Source: Chloroflexales bacterium
GTDB taxonomy: Bacteria > Chloroflexota > Chloroflexia > Chloroflexales > Chloroflexaceae
Length of the DNA stretch: 6,258 bases
Direction: 5' to 3'
Assembly: GCA_013336035.1 (NCBI GenBank)
Contig: JAAXUL010000495.1
Span: 1-6,258, forward strand
Below the pieces are notes generated by a model. The model did not search any database and had not been told where the DNA came from. It was given only the letters and a program-made list of their open reading frames with translations. Every line of letters starts with the position of its first letter. The stretch's first letter is position 1. Position numbers and translations under genes: made by a program. Below are positions 1-6,155 of this stretch, piece by piece.

Positions 1-271
1 GGCCGAGGCGACGGCGCGCCTCGAGGTGGCCCGCGCCGAGGCCGAGGCGCTCCGCCTGCAGCGCGAGGTGATCTCGCCTGAGCTGCTCCAGCTGCGCTTC
101 ATCGAGCGCTGGGACGGCGTGCTGCCCCGGTTTATGGGCGGCGAGGGCGGCCTGGTGCCGCTGGTCAATCTCCCGGCCGAGGAGCTTGCCGAACCCGTGT
201 CGACGTCCGCAGCCGGCACCTCGACCCCGCCTGTGCCTGAGGCCGCGCCCACCAGCGTGCCAAGCCCGTAA
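1..271 (+). CDS. SPFH/prohibitin-family protein, C-terminal fragment
   Basis: This is the 3' end of a gene whose start lies left of the window. The frame is open from base 2 and ends at TAA 269-271, giving about 89 visible residues. The first part is an Ala/Glu/Arg-rich helix (AEATARLEVARAEAEALRLQ), as in the coiled coil that follows an SPFH (band 7) domain. Next comes SPELLQLRFIERWDGVLPRF, which resembles the characteristic prohibitin C-terminal motif (SPE-L-x-L-x-x-I-x-x-WDG-x-LP). The last 35 or so residues are a Pro/Ser/Thr/Ala-rich, probably disordered tail. Prohibitin-like proteins form oligomeric membrane scaffolds, often linked to membrane proteases and quality control. The SPFH domain itself is not visible, so the family call rests on the C-terminal motif. 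A GTG at 26 is an internal codon and not the start. The gene converges on the response regulator gene, with 23 bp between the stop codons, so it is probably not part of the antiporter unit. Confidence 0.72.
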   Translation, partial: AEATARLEVARAEAEALRLQREVISPELLQLRFIERWDGVLPRFMGGEGGLVPLVNLPAEELAEPVSTSAAGTSTPPVPEAAPTSVPSP

Positions 272-294
272 CATTCCTGACCATCAGGCCTCCC

Positions 295-978
295 TCACGC
301 TCCGGCGGTGCGCTCGCGGGGAATGGTGTAGCCGATCCCCGCGACCGTCTCGATGCGCTGCTCGTCGCCGCCGGCCGCCGCGATCTTCTGGCGCAGGCGG
401 AAGACGAGCTGCTTGAGCAGCCCCCGGTCGCCGTCGCCATAGCCCCACACGTGGCTGGTGATCGTCTCGGTTGGCAGCACCTGGCCCTGGTTCACCAGCA
501 GATAGTGGAGCAGCCGGTACTCCAGCCGGGTGAGCCGCACCGTCTGGCCCGCGGCGTAGGCCACGTGCTGGTCGGGGTCGAGCACCAGGTCGCCGGCCGC
601 GAGCCGGCCCTGCGGGACGGGGCCCCGGCGCCGCAGCACCGCCTCCACCCGCGCCACCAGCTGGCGCGGGCTGAACGGCTTGGTGATGTAGTCATCGGCC
701 CCCAGCTGGAGTCCGCCCACCACATCGTCGTCGCTGCTCTGCACCGTGAGCATAATGATCGGCACATCGCTCTGGGCGCGCAGCTCGCGGCAGACCTGCA
801 GGCCATCCTTCTGGGGCATCTGGATATCCAGCAGCACCAGGTCGGGAGCCTCGTCGGCCCAGCGGCGCAGGGCCTGCACGCCGTCGGCGGCGGTCACCAC
901 GGCATAGCCCGCGCGCCGCAGGGCAAAGGCCGTCACCTCGGCCAGGGCGGCGTCATCATCAACCAAGAGCAACTTCAT
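295..978 (-). CDS. OmpR/PhoB-family response regulator
   Basis: This 227-residue two-component transcription factor is full length for the OmpR/PhoB family. The receiver domain covers about residues 1-118, with acidic D7-D9 after strand 1, phospho-acceptor D51 in LVLLDIQMPQKDG, switch T78 and conserved K100 in DYITKPFSP. The winged-helix DNA-binding domain covers about 125-221, with LTRLEYRLLHYLL, HVWGYGDG, a recognition-helix region LLKQLVFRLRQKI and the closing hairpin IETVAGIGYTI. ATG at 978 is supported by AGGAGGA (minus strand, 984-990) five bases upstream. The gene starts inside the end of the kinase gene (20-nt overlap), which indicates translational coupling and a cognate kinase-regulator pair. 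The partner kinase should phosphorylate D51, and the target promoters cannot be read from this window. The antiporter operon upstream is a plausible target by position only. The family call is very secure; the regulon is unknown. Confidence 0.95.
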   Translation of the reverse strand: MKLLLVDDDAALAEVTAFALRRAGYAVVTAADGVQALRRWADEAPDLVLLDIQMPQKDGLQVCRELRAQSDVPIIMLTVQSSDDDVVGGLQLGADDYITKPFSPRQLVARVEAVLRRRGPVPQGRLAAGDLVLDPDQHVAYAAGQTVRLTRLEYRLLHYLLVNQGQVLPTETITSHVWGYGDGDRGLLKQLVFRLRQKIAAAGGDEQRIETVAGIGYTIPRERTAGA

Positions 979-3064
979 CGAGCTCCTCCTCGTCCACCGG
1001 CGCCTGGGGCAGGGCGATCACAAAGGTCGTCGCGCCCGCGGCGCCAGGCTCCAGCATCACGGCGCCGCCGTGGCGCTCGACGATGGCTCGCGTGATCGCG
1101 AGGCCGAGGCCGGCGCCCTGGGCCCGCTCCGTCGCCGACCCCGGCCGCAGAAAGCGCTCAAACAGGTGGCGTTGCCGCGCCGGGACGACCCCAGGCCCGT
1201 GGTCGGTCACGGCGATCCGCACGGTGCCGCCTGCGGTGGTCACCCGCAGCTGGATCGTGTCGTCCGGCGGGCCGAACTTGCTGGCGTTGGCGAGCAGGTT
1301 GACGATCGCCTGCACCAGCCGGGGCTCGTCGGCCAGGATGGGCGGAAGCTGCGCGGGCAGCGCCACGGCGATCTGCTGGCCGCGCTGCCGCGCCACCGGC
1401 TCGACCGTCGCCACCGCCTCGGCGACGAGCGGGCGCAGGGTGCTCAGCTCCGGCTCCACCCGGAAGTAGCCGGCCTGGAGGCTGGCGCTGTCAAGCAGGT
1501 TCGCCACCAGCTGCTGCAGCCGCCGGGTGCCCGTGGCACTGGTCTCGAGGAGGCGGCCGCGCTCGCTCGCGGTCAGGCGCTCGTCCTCCTCGCGTAGCAG
1601 CTCGAGGGAGGCCAGGAGCGCCGCGAGGGGTGTCTGGAACTCGTGGGTGATGTTGGCGAGGAAGGCCTCCTTGAGCTGGGACACCGCCACCTCATCGCTG
1701 ATATCGCGCAGCACCAGCACCTCCTCGCGGGCTGAGCCCGGGCGTCCGAGGAGCAGGCAGCGCGTGATCGCCACGGTGCGGGGCGGATCCTCCTCGCCCC
1801 GCAGGGCCACCCGCAGCGTGCTGCCGAACGGGATCCGCTGGCGCTCCAGCGGGTGCCCATCCCCGGTGGGGAGCAGCGCGGACAAGGGCCGGCCGAGGGC
1901 TGACGATCCCGGCATCCCGAGCAGGCGCTCCGCGGCGCTGTTCATCCCGGTGACGCACCCCCAGGCATCCACGGTGATCAGGGCCTCACCAATCGACTCG
2001 AGGATGCTCGCGTAGCGCTCCTTCTCCTCGGCCAGGGCCGTCCGCGCGGTGGCGAGCTGGCGGCGGGCGGTCTCCAGCACCTCGCCAAGCGCGATCAGCT
2101 CGGTGGGGCCGCGCACCTGCACGGGCTGCGCGAGCTCGCCGCGCCCAAGGGCCGCTGAGGCCCACCCGAGCTGTTGGATGGGCCGCGAGACCCAGCGGGC
2201 CAGGGTGATGGCGAATAGGGTGGCGGCGAGGACGGCCAGGGCCGAGATCACCAGCAGCAGGGCTGTGGCCTGCTGCTGGGCGGCCCGCACCGGGGCCAGG
2301 GGCAGCAAGAGCTCGGCGACGGTCACCACGCGCCCCGCCGGATCGCGCAGGGGCTTGTAGCGGGCAAGATAGGCCACCTCGCCGACCCGTACCTCCAGCG
2401 TGCGGGGCTCGTCGAGGGTGGCGAGGTCGACCGCGGCATCGCGCTCGGTGGTGAGCCCGTCCACGCGCGCTGGCAGGCTGGTCGCCACCAGCCGACCGTC
2501 CACCAGCAGGCTCTGCTCCAGGCCGGTGCGCTCACGGAAGAGGGTGAGGGCGGGCGCATCGAGGGCGAAGCTGCCGGCAAAGGTCCGCGCCGGCCGCACC
2601 GGGTCCAGGATGGGCGCGCGCACCTCCACCACCAGGCCCAGGCCGGGCGCCCCCCAGACCGTGAGCGGCGCGCTCGGGAGCCCGCGCCACAGCCGTGTCG
2701 CGCCGTCCTGGGCCACCACGCCCCCGCCGGCGTCCACCAGGGTCACGAGGTCGAAGAGGGTGTGCGCGCGGGTCTCGCGGACAAAGGCGGCGAGGGCGGC
2801 CGGGTCGTCGGGCCGCTCGGCCTGCACGAAGGCGGCGAGCTCGGCCAGCAGCTCGGCCAGCAGGGCGGCGAAGGCCATGCGCTCCTGGTAGATCGCCTCG
2901 GTGGTGCGGCTCGCCTGCACCACCCGCTCGGTGGCCTGCTCCAGCATCTGCTCGCGGGGCAGCCCGATCATTGGCGCGCTCAGGGTCGCGCTCACCAGCA
3001 GGGCCGGCGCGAGGGCGACCACCAGGAGCCGGAGCGAGAGCTTGTCGTAGATCCGTCTGTCCAT
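959..3064 (-). CDS. Membrane sensor histidine kinase (sensor-TM-HAMP-PAS-HisKA-HATPase)
   Basis: This 701-residue hybrid-free sensor kinase has a first membrane helix at about residues 12-34. An extracytoplasmic sensing region follows at about 36-265, which looks like a Cache-type fold (alternating strands after a long N-terminal helix), although I cannot name its ligand. The second membrane helix is at about 267-289, a HAMP linker at about 288-342, a short helix, and a PAS domain at about 347-460 (SILESIGEALITVDAWG, then MNSAAERLLG). The HisKA helix carries the H-box NITHEFQTPL with phospho-acceptor H474. The catalytic ATPase shows the N-box NLLANASKFG (N589, N593), the G1 box DHGPG (621-625), the F-box-like LFERFLR and the G2 box GAGLGLAI (650-657). 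All catalytic motifs are intact. The ATG at 3064 follows GGAGG (3075-3079) by 10 bases. The gene lies 84 bp after mnhG on the same strand and overlaps the response regulator gene by 20 nt. Its location suggests sensing of a condition relevant to sodium, pH or envelope state, but this is inferred. Confidence 0.95.
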   Translation of the reverse strand: MDRRIYDKLSLRLLVVALAPALLVSATLSAPMIGLPREQMLEQATERVVQASRTTEAIYQERMAFAALLAELLAELAAFVQAERPDDPAALAAFVRETRAHTLFDLVTLVDAGGGVVAQDGATRLWRGLPSAPLTVWGAPGLGLVVEVRAPILDPVRPARTFAGSFALDAPALTLFRERTGLEQSLLVDGRLVATSLPARVDGLTTERDAAVDLATLDEPRTLEVRVGEVAYLARYKPLRDPAGRVVTVAELLLPLAPVRAAQQQATALLLVISALAVLAATLFAITLARWVSRPIQQLGWASAALGRGELAQPVQVRGPTELIALGEVLETARRQLATARTALAEEKERYASILESIGEALITVDAWGCVTGMNSAAERLLGMPGSSALGRPLSALLPTGDGHPLERQRIPFGSTLRVALRGEEDPPRTVAITRCLLLGRPGSAREEVLVLRDISDEVAVSQLKEAFLANITHEFQTPLAALLASLELLREEDERLTASERGRLLETSATGTRRLQQLVANLLDSASLQAGYFRVEPELSTLRPLVAEAVATVEPVARQRGQQIAVALPAQLPPILADEPRLVQAIVNLLANASKFGPPDDTIQLRVTTAGGTVRIAVTDHGPGVVPARQRHLFERFLRPGSATERAQGAGLGLAITRAIVERHGGAVMLEPGAAGATTFVIALPQAPVDEEELDEVALG
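984..990 (-). promoter_or_regulatory. Shine-Dalgarno site of the response regulator gene
   Basis: The minus strand reads AGGAGGA, a near-perfect anti-16S complement, five bases before the ATG at 978. It lies within the coding sequence for the last residues of the kinase, so ribosomes finishing the kinase could reinitiate here. Confidence 0.7.
2838..2861. repeat. 12-bp perfect tandem duplication inside the kinase gene
   Basis: AGCTCGGCCAGC occurs twice back to back (2838-2849 and 2850-2861). On the coding strand it specifies the repeated residues L-A-E-L in the helical stretch LLAELLAELAA (kinase residues about 68-78), just after the first membrane helix. The repeat stays in frame and adds one helical turn, so it is compatible with function. 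Confidence 0.7.
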
Positions 3065-3148
3065 GGGCTGGAGACCTCCGCTACGCCGCTAGCAAGGGGC
3101 GGGCCGTCAACCTCCACAGAGCGTGAGCTGCGCCAGCCCCGGCGGCGC
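3065..3148 (-). other. 84-bp non-coding gap between mnhG and the kinase gene
   Basis: This is the largest gap in the minus-strand unit. It holds the kinase ribosome-binding sequence GGAGG (3075-3079) and a TTGACG hexamer (3105-3110, minus strand) that resembles a sigma-70 -35 element but has no convincing -10 partner at the right spacing. Immediately after the mnhG stop there is a weak inverted repeat, GCGCC/GGCGC (3130-3134 and 3144-3148), with no T-run behind it. Nothing here clearly ends or restarts transcription, so readthrough from mnhG into the kinase gene is plausible, and a weak internal promoter is possible. Confidence 0.5.
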
Positions 3149-3535
3149 TTACGCCTGGGGCGCCTCACCCTCGGGCCCATCCTCCGCACTGGCGCGAGTG
3201 CGATGGAACGGGTTGTAGTGCCCGCGCAGCTCATCAGACACCGTGCGCTCCCAGAGCGGGGTGCCGACGAAGTACGAGGCCCGGCCGATCAGATGCGCCG
3301 TGACCGGCGCGGTCAGCAGGAAGAAGGCCATGGCCGCCAGGGCGCGCATGGTCACGCCAATGCTGGCGAAGTGGAGCGCCACGGCGAGCAGCACGCAGGC
3401 GATGCCCAGGGTCGAGGCCTTGGTCGCGGCCTGCATGCGCGTGAACAGGTCGGGCATGCGCAGCATCCCCACCCCCGCCAGGAGCAGGAACACGGCGCCG
3501 ACCACCAGCAGCACGTCGCCGATGCGCTCACTCAT
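3149..3535 (-). CDS. mnhG: Mrp-type Na+/H+ antiporter subunit G (MnhG/MrpG)
   Basis: MnhG is a small membrane subunit of the Mrp complex, which exchanges cytoplasmic Na+ for external H+. The product is 128 residues from the chosen start, with three hydrophobic helices at about residues 6-26, 41-61 and 65-85, and a hydrophilic C-terminal tail of about 40 residues. The diagnostic family stretch GMLRMPDLFTRMQAATKAST follows helix 1 (R26, P28, D29, R33, K39). A longer reading from TTG at 3553 would add six residues. I prefer ATG at 3535 because GGAGGG (3542-3547) sits six bases upstream and because the ATGAGTGA overlap with the mnhF stop is typical of translational coupling. One oddity is Gln35 where many MrpG proteins carry His (RLHAA). 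It is the last antiporter gene of the unit and is followed by the kinase gene after 84 bp. Confidence 0.93.
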   Translation of the reverse strand: MSERIGDVLLVVGAVFLLLAGVGMLRMPDLFTRMQAATKASTLGIACVLLAVALHFASIGVTMRALAAMAFFLLTAPVTAHLIGRASYFVGTPLWERTVSDELRGHYNPFHRTRASAEDGPEGEAPQA

Positions 3536-3803
3536 CGCCGGCCCTCCGCTCAAGGTACTGGGCGAAGGCGACGGTGCCGAGAAAGACGATCAGCGCCAGC
3601 ACGATCGCCGCGTCCAGAAAGACCGCCTGCCCGGTCTCGATGGCGTAGATACACATGAAGGCCGCCGAAACGACCGCGATGAGATCCAGGGCTACGACCC
3701 GGTCGGGCAGGCTTGGCCCCCGCGCCAGGCGCACGAAGCTCGCGGCGAAGGCGACCACCGCCGCCAGGAGCACCAGGCTCTCCACATCGAGCAGATCACT
3801 CAT
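3528..3803 (-). CDS. mnhF: Mrp-type Na+/H+ antiporter subunit F (MnhF/MrpF)
   Basis: This 91-residue membrane protein matches the usual length of MrpF. Three hydrophobic helices are visible at about residues 9-25, 36-55 and 62-82. The family signature RLARGPSLPDRVVALDLI (25-42) lies between helices 1 and 2 and includes the conserved D34, R35 and D40. In the known Mrp complex, MrpF is a small subunit packed with E and G and needed for assembly and antiport. The start ATG at 3803 overlaps the mnhE stop in the four-base ATGA arrangement. The stop overlaps the mnhG start by eight bases. Both overlaps point to coupled translation of E, F and G in fixed ratio. The identification is supported by sequence and by gene order. 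Confidence 0.95.
   Translation of the reverse strand: MSDLLDVESLVLLAAVVAFAASFVRLARGPSLPDRVVALDLIAVVSAAFMCIYAIETGQAVFLDAAIVLALIVFLGTVAFAQYLERRAGDE
3542..3547 (-). promoter_or_regulatory. Shine-Dalgarno site deciding the mnhG start
   Basis: The minus strand reads GGAGGG six bases before ATG 3535. It lies downstream of the alternative TTG start at 3553, so it supports the shorter 128-residue protein. Confidence 0.6.
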
Positions 3804-4273
3804 CGCAGCACCTCGAGGAGGCGCCGCTCGAAGCCATCCTTGATCGCGCGCCGCACGGCCGCGGGGTCCTCGCCGTACATCGCGTGGACGTAGAGCGTCG
3901 CGCGGTCGGCTGAGACGTCGAGGCTCAGGGTGCCGGGGGTCAGGGTGATCATGTTGGCGAGCAGGGTGATCTCCAGGTCGGTGCGGGCGTCGAGGGGCAC
4001 CGCGATCACGGCCGGGCGCATGTTGAGGGCCGGGGTCAGCACCTCGTAGGCCACGCGCAGGTTGGCCGCGATCAGCTCGCGCCCAAAGAACAGCAGCAGC
4101 CCGAGCAGGCGGACCGTCCGCACCCCGTAGTCGGGCACGCCCACCGCCCGCCGCATCAGCACCAGCACCAGAAAGCCCAGCCCGAAGCCCAGGCTCAGGT
4201 TGCCCGGCGACACGTCGCCAGTCACGGCGACCCAGGCCAGGGCCAGGGCCAGGTTCCAGAACAGTCCGCGCAT
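3800..4273 (-). CDS. mnhE: Mrp-type Na+/H+ antiporter subunit E (MnhE/MrpE)
   Basis: The product has 157 residues, the normal MrpE length. The N-terminal half is hydrophobic, with helices at about residues 3-19, 24-41 and 54-75. The family hallmark LANMITLTPGTLSLDV (105-120) is followed by a cytoplasmic-looking alpha/beta region containing ATLYVHAM and the helix EDPAAVRRAIKDGFERRLLEVL. MrpE is an accessory subunit of the cation/proton antiporter and is important for its stability and activity. The start ATG at 4273 lies 25 bp after the mnhD stop, the only antiporter junction in the window without overlap, and only a weak AAGGG precedes it. The gene ends overlapping mnhF by four bases (ATGA). 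No damage is seen. Confidence 0.95.
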   Translation of the reverse strand: MRGLFWNLALALAWVAVTGDVSPGNLSLGFGLGFLVLVLMRRAVGVPDYGVRTVRLLGLLLFFGRELIAANLRVAYEVLTPALNMRPAVIAVPLDARTDLEITLLANMITLTPGTLSLDVSADRATLYVHAMYGEDPAAVRRAIKDGFERRLLEVLR

Positions 4274-4298
4274 CAGCGTGCGCCCTTTCTCAGCCGCC

Positions 4299-5795
4299 TC
4301 ACCGTCTGAGGACGGCGGCGATGTACGCTTCTGGCTGCAGTAGCGCGTCGGCCGCCCGCAGGGTCACGTCCAGCACCGGCTCGGCCCCGACCCCCAGCAG
4401 GACTGCCAGGACCGCCAGCGCAGCGGCTGCCGCCAGCGCGGGGGTGGGGCTGGCCCGGCTTCCCGGTGCCGGCAGCGGGAAGCCGGCCGGGGCGGGCCGC
4501 CAGAAGGCCTCGGACCAGACCCGCATCAGCACATACAGCGTGACGACGCTCACCAGCAGCGCGACGGCGACCAGCAGGCCCTGCCCGGCGCCCAGGCCGG
4601 CCTGCACCAGCGCCAGCTTGGCGGCGAAGCCGGAGAGCGGCGGGAGCCCCGCCATCGCCAGGGCCGCCACCAGATACAGGGCGGCGAGCAGCGGCGCGGC
4701 GCGATACAGCCCACCCAGGGCGCGCAGCTCGCCGGTGCCCTGGCGCCGCTCGGCCAGCCCACTCACCAGGAACAGTCCGGTCTTCACCACGCCGTGGTGC
4801 AGCATGAAGAAGATCGCCGCCGCCAGCCCCAGCCGGCTCAGCAGCCCCAGCCCCAGGAGCATGTAGCCCACCTGGCTGATGCTCTCGAAGGCCAGGATGC
4901 GCCGCAGCTCGCCCTGGGCCACCGCGCCGAGCACGCCCGTCACCATCGTCAAGGCGGCGATGCTGAGCAGCAGCGTCTGGGTCAGGGCCGGGTCCTGGCG
5001 GAAGATCAGGGTGAAGGTGCGGATCAGCGCGTAGACGCCCACCTTAGAGAGCAAGCCGGCGAACAGCGCGGAGACGGCGGGCGGCGGGGTGTGGTACGCG
5101 GCCGGCAGCCAGAAGAAGAGCGGGAAGGCCGCGGCCTTGATCCCGAAGGCCGCCAGGAAGAGCATCGCCAGGGTGGTCATCAGGGCGGGCTGGGGGTGGG
5201 CCGGCACGCGGCGGGCCAGGTCGGCCATGTTCAGGGTGCCGACCTCGGCGTAGAGCAGGCCCACAGCAACCAGGAAGAAGGTCGAGGCGACCAGGTTCAG
5301 GGTGACGTACTTGATCGCCCCCTCCAGCTGGGGCCGCTCGCCGCCCAGGGCCAGCAGCACAAATGAGGCGATCAGCAGCACCTCGAACCAGACGTAGAGG
5401 TTGAACAGGTCGCCGGTGAGGAAGGCCCCGCAGACCCCGAACAGCAGCACGTGGAGCAGCGGGTAGTAGCCGAAGCGCGCGCGCCCCGCGTCGATCGTCG
5501 CCGCCGAGTAGACCGCCACGGCCAGGCCCACGACGCCGGTCAGGGCCACCAGGAGGGCGCTGAGCAGGTCGGCCGCCAGGGTGATGCCGAAGGGCGCCGG
5601 CCAGCCGCCCGGCTGGGTCACCAGCAGGCCGTCGGCCCAGACCCGGGCGAGCAGGGCCAGACCGGCGGCCAGGAGGGCCGCGGCGCCCGCAACGCCGAGC
5701 GGGCGCTGGAGGCGCGGGCGCCCGTGGGCCAGCAGGCAGACGACGGCGGTCGTCAGCGGGATCAGCAGCGGCAGCAGCAGGGGGAGCACCATCAT
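4299..5795 (-). CDS. mnhD: Mrp-type Na+/H+ antiporter subunit D (MnhD/MrpD)
   Basis: This 498-residue polytopic membrane protein is of the complex I NuoL/M/N-like proton-channel family. Its length and its place between mnhC and mnhE fit MrpD rather than NuoN or MrpA. Long hydrophobic segments cover nearly the whole chain, consistent with about 14 helices. Key ion-path residues are visible: E138 in LYVWFEVLLIAS (helix 5), K220 in AAFGIKAAAFPLFFWLP (helix 7), K251 in AGLLSKVGVYAL (helix 8), H333-H334 and K338 in MLHHGVVKTG, and K393 in LPPLSGFAAKLAL (helix 12). By family knowledge the helix-5 Glu and helix-7 Lys are essential for antiport. The start at 5795 overlaps the mnhC stop by one base (TGATG). 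A second ATG at 5792 is six bases from GAGGG (5799-5803), against three for the first, so translation may begin one codon later. The gene is intact. Confidence 0.96.
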   Translation of the reverse strand: MMVLPLLLPLLIPLTTAVVCLLAHGRPRLQRPLGVAGAAALLAAGLALLARVWADGLLVTQPGGWPAPFGITLAADLLSALLVALTGVVGLAVAVYSAATIDAGRARFGYYPLLHVLLFGVCGAFLTGDLFNLYVWFEVLLIASFVLLALGGERPQLEGAIKYVTLNLVASTFFLVAVGLLYAEVGTLNMADLARRVPAHPQPALMTTLAMLFLAAFGIKAAAFPLFFWLPAAYHTPPPAVSALFAGLLSKVGVYALIRTFTLIFRQDPALTQTLLLSIAALTMVTGVLGAVAQGELRRILAFESISQVGYMLLGLGLLSRLGLAAAIFFMLHHGVVKTGLFLVSGLAERRQGTGELRALGGLYRAAPLLAALYLVAALAMAGLPPLSGFAAKLALVQAGLGAGQGLLVAVALLVSVVTLYVLMRVWSEAFWRPAPAGFPLPAPGSRASPTPALAAAAALAVLAVLLGVGAEPVLDVTLRAADALLQPEAYIAAVLRR

Positions 5796-6154
5796 CAGCC
5801 CTCTCGCTCAGCAGGGACGCGGAGCGCGCGCTCGCGGAGCCCGCTGAGTGGCTCAGGGACGGCGCGCGGCGGCACGGGGTCGAGCAGGTCGGTGGTGCGC
5901 AGGGCGTCGAGGTCGTCGGAGCCTACGGCCTGGTAGGCGCGATAGGCCAGGACCATGGTGAAGGCCAGGAGGCCGAAGCCGATCACGATCGCCGTGAGGA
6001 TGAGCGCCTGGGGCAGCGGGTCGGCCACGGGGCCGGCGGGCGCCTCGGCCCCGGGCGGCACCAGGGCCGGGCGGGCGCGGGTGAGGCCACCGGCGGTAAA
6101 GATCAGCAGGTTGGTGGCGTTGGTGAGCAGGGCCAGGCCGACGATCAGGCGGGC
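5795..6154 (-). CDS. mnhC: Mrp-type Na+/H+ antiporter subunit C (MnhC/MrpC), N-terminus missing
   Basis: About 119 residues of MrpC (a NuoK-like subunit) are readable, starting at A-R-L-I-V-G. Helix 2 is LIVGLALLTNATNLLIFTAG, and the loop GLTRARPALVPPG leads into PVADPLPQALILTAIVIGFG and helix 3, followed by AYRAYQAVGSDDLDALR. These stretches are typical of MrpC. A GTG at 6061 lies in the middle of the conserved loop and cannot be the true start. Upstream of 6155 the frame leaves mnhC and meets a TAG at 6164-6166, because the sequence folds back here (see the inverted repeat). The missing helix 1 end, ALYLMLRRSL, is present on the opposite strand at 6159-6188, so the real gene is probably intact in the organism. 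The hydrophilic C-terminal tail of about 40 residues is longer than in short MrpC proteins of about 113 residues. The stop overlaps the mnhD start. Confidence 0.9.
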   Translation of the reverse strand, partial: ARLIVGLALLTNATNLLIFTAGGLTRARPALVPPGAEAPAGPVADPLPQALILTAIVIGFGLLAFTMVLAYRAYQAVGSDDLDALRTTDLLDPVPPRAVPEPLSGLRERALRVPAEREG

Positions 6155-6155
6155 C
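6085..6155 (+). repeat. Left arm of 71-bp perfect inverted repeat
   Basis: This arm begins GGCCACCGGCGGTAAAGATC and ends CAGGCGGGCC. It is the exact reverse complement of 6188-6258, with no mismatch. Identity stops at once inside the 32-bp spacer. The outer limit is set by the window end, so the true repeat may be longer. Confidence 0.97.

Noticed and set aside
276..288. Possible bidirectional terminator between convergent genes
   Set aside because: The stem is only five base pairs (CCTGA/TCAGG) with a three-base loop and has no T-run on either side. It is too weak to call.
451..1597. Plus-strand open frames of 214 and 175 codons antisense to the regulator and kinase genes
   Set aside because: They are mirror frames of genes with clear catalytic motifs. 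Their translations are low-complexity and have no recognisable family.
295..3064. KdpD/KdpE identity for the kinase-regulator pair
   Set aside because: The kinase lacks the long N-terminal KdpD and USP domains and the four-helix membrane block. It has an extracytoplasmic sensor with HAMP and PAS instead.
3081..3110. Sigma-70-like promoter for the kinase gene
   Set aside because: TTGACG fits a -35 box, but no A/T-rich -10 hexamer occurs 16-18 bases downstream. The candidates GCGTAG and TAGCGG are poor or wrongly spaced.
3130..3148. Possible terminator after mnhG
   Set aside because: The GCGCC/GGCGC stem is short, GC-rich by chance in this background, and lacks a T-tract.
2762..3658. Long plus-strand open frame of 298 codons antisense to the kinase and mnhG
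   Set aside because: High GC removes stop codons from antisense frames. The product is His/Gln/Arg/Gly-rich without any domain, and the opposite strand carries well-defined genes.
4794..5936. Plus-strand open frames antisense to mnhD and mnhC
   Set aside because: They are rich in Gln, Gly, Arg and Glu, as expected from the antisense of Leu/Ala-rich membrane proteins. No domain or ribosome site supports them.
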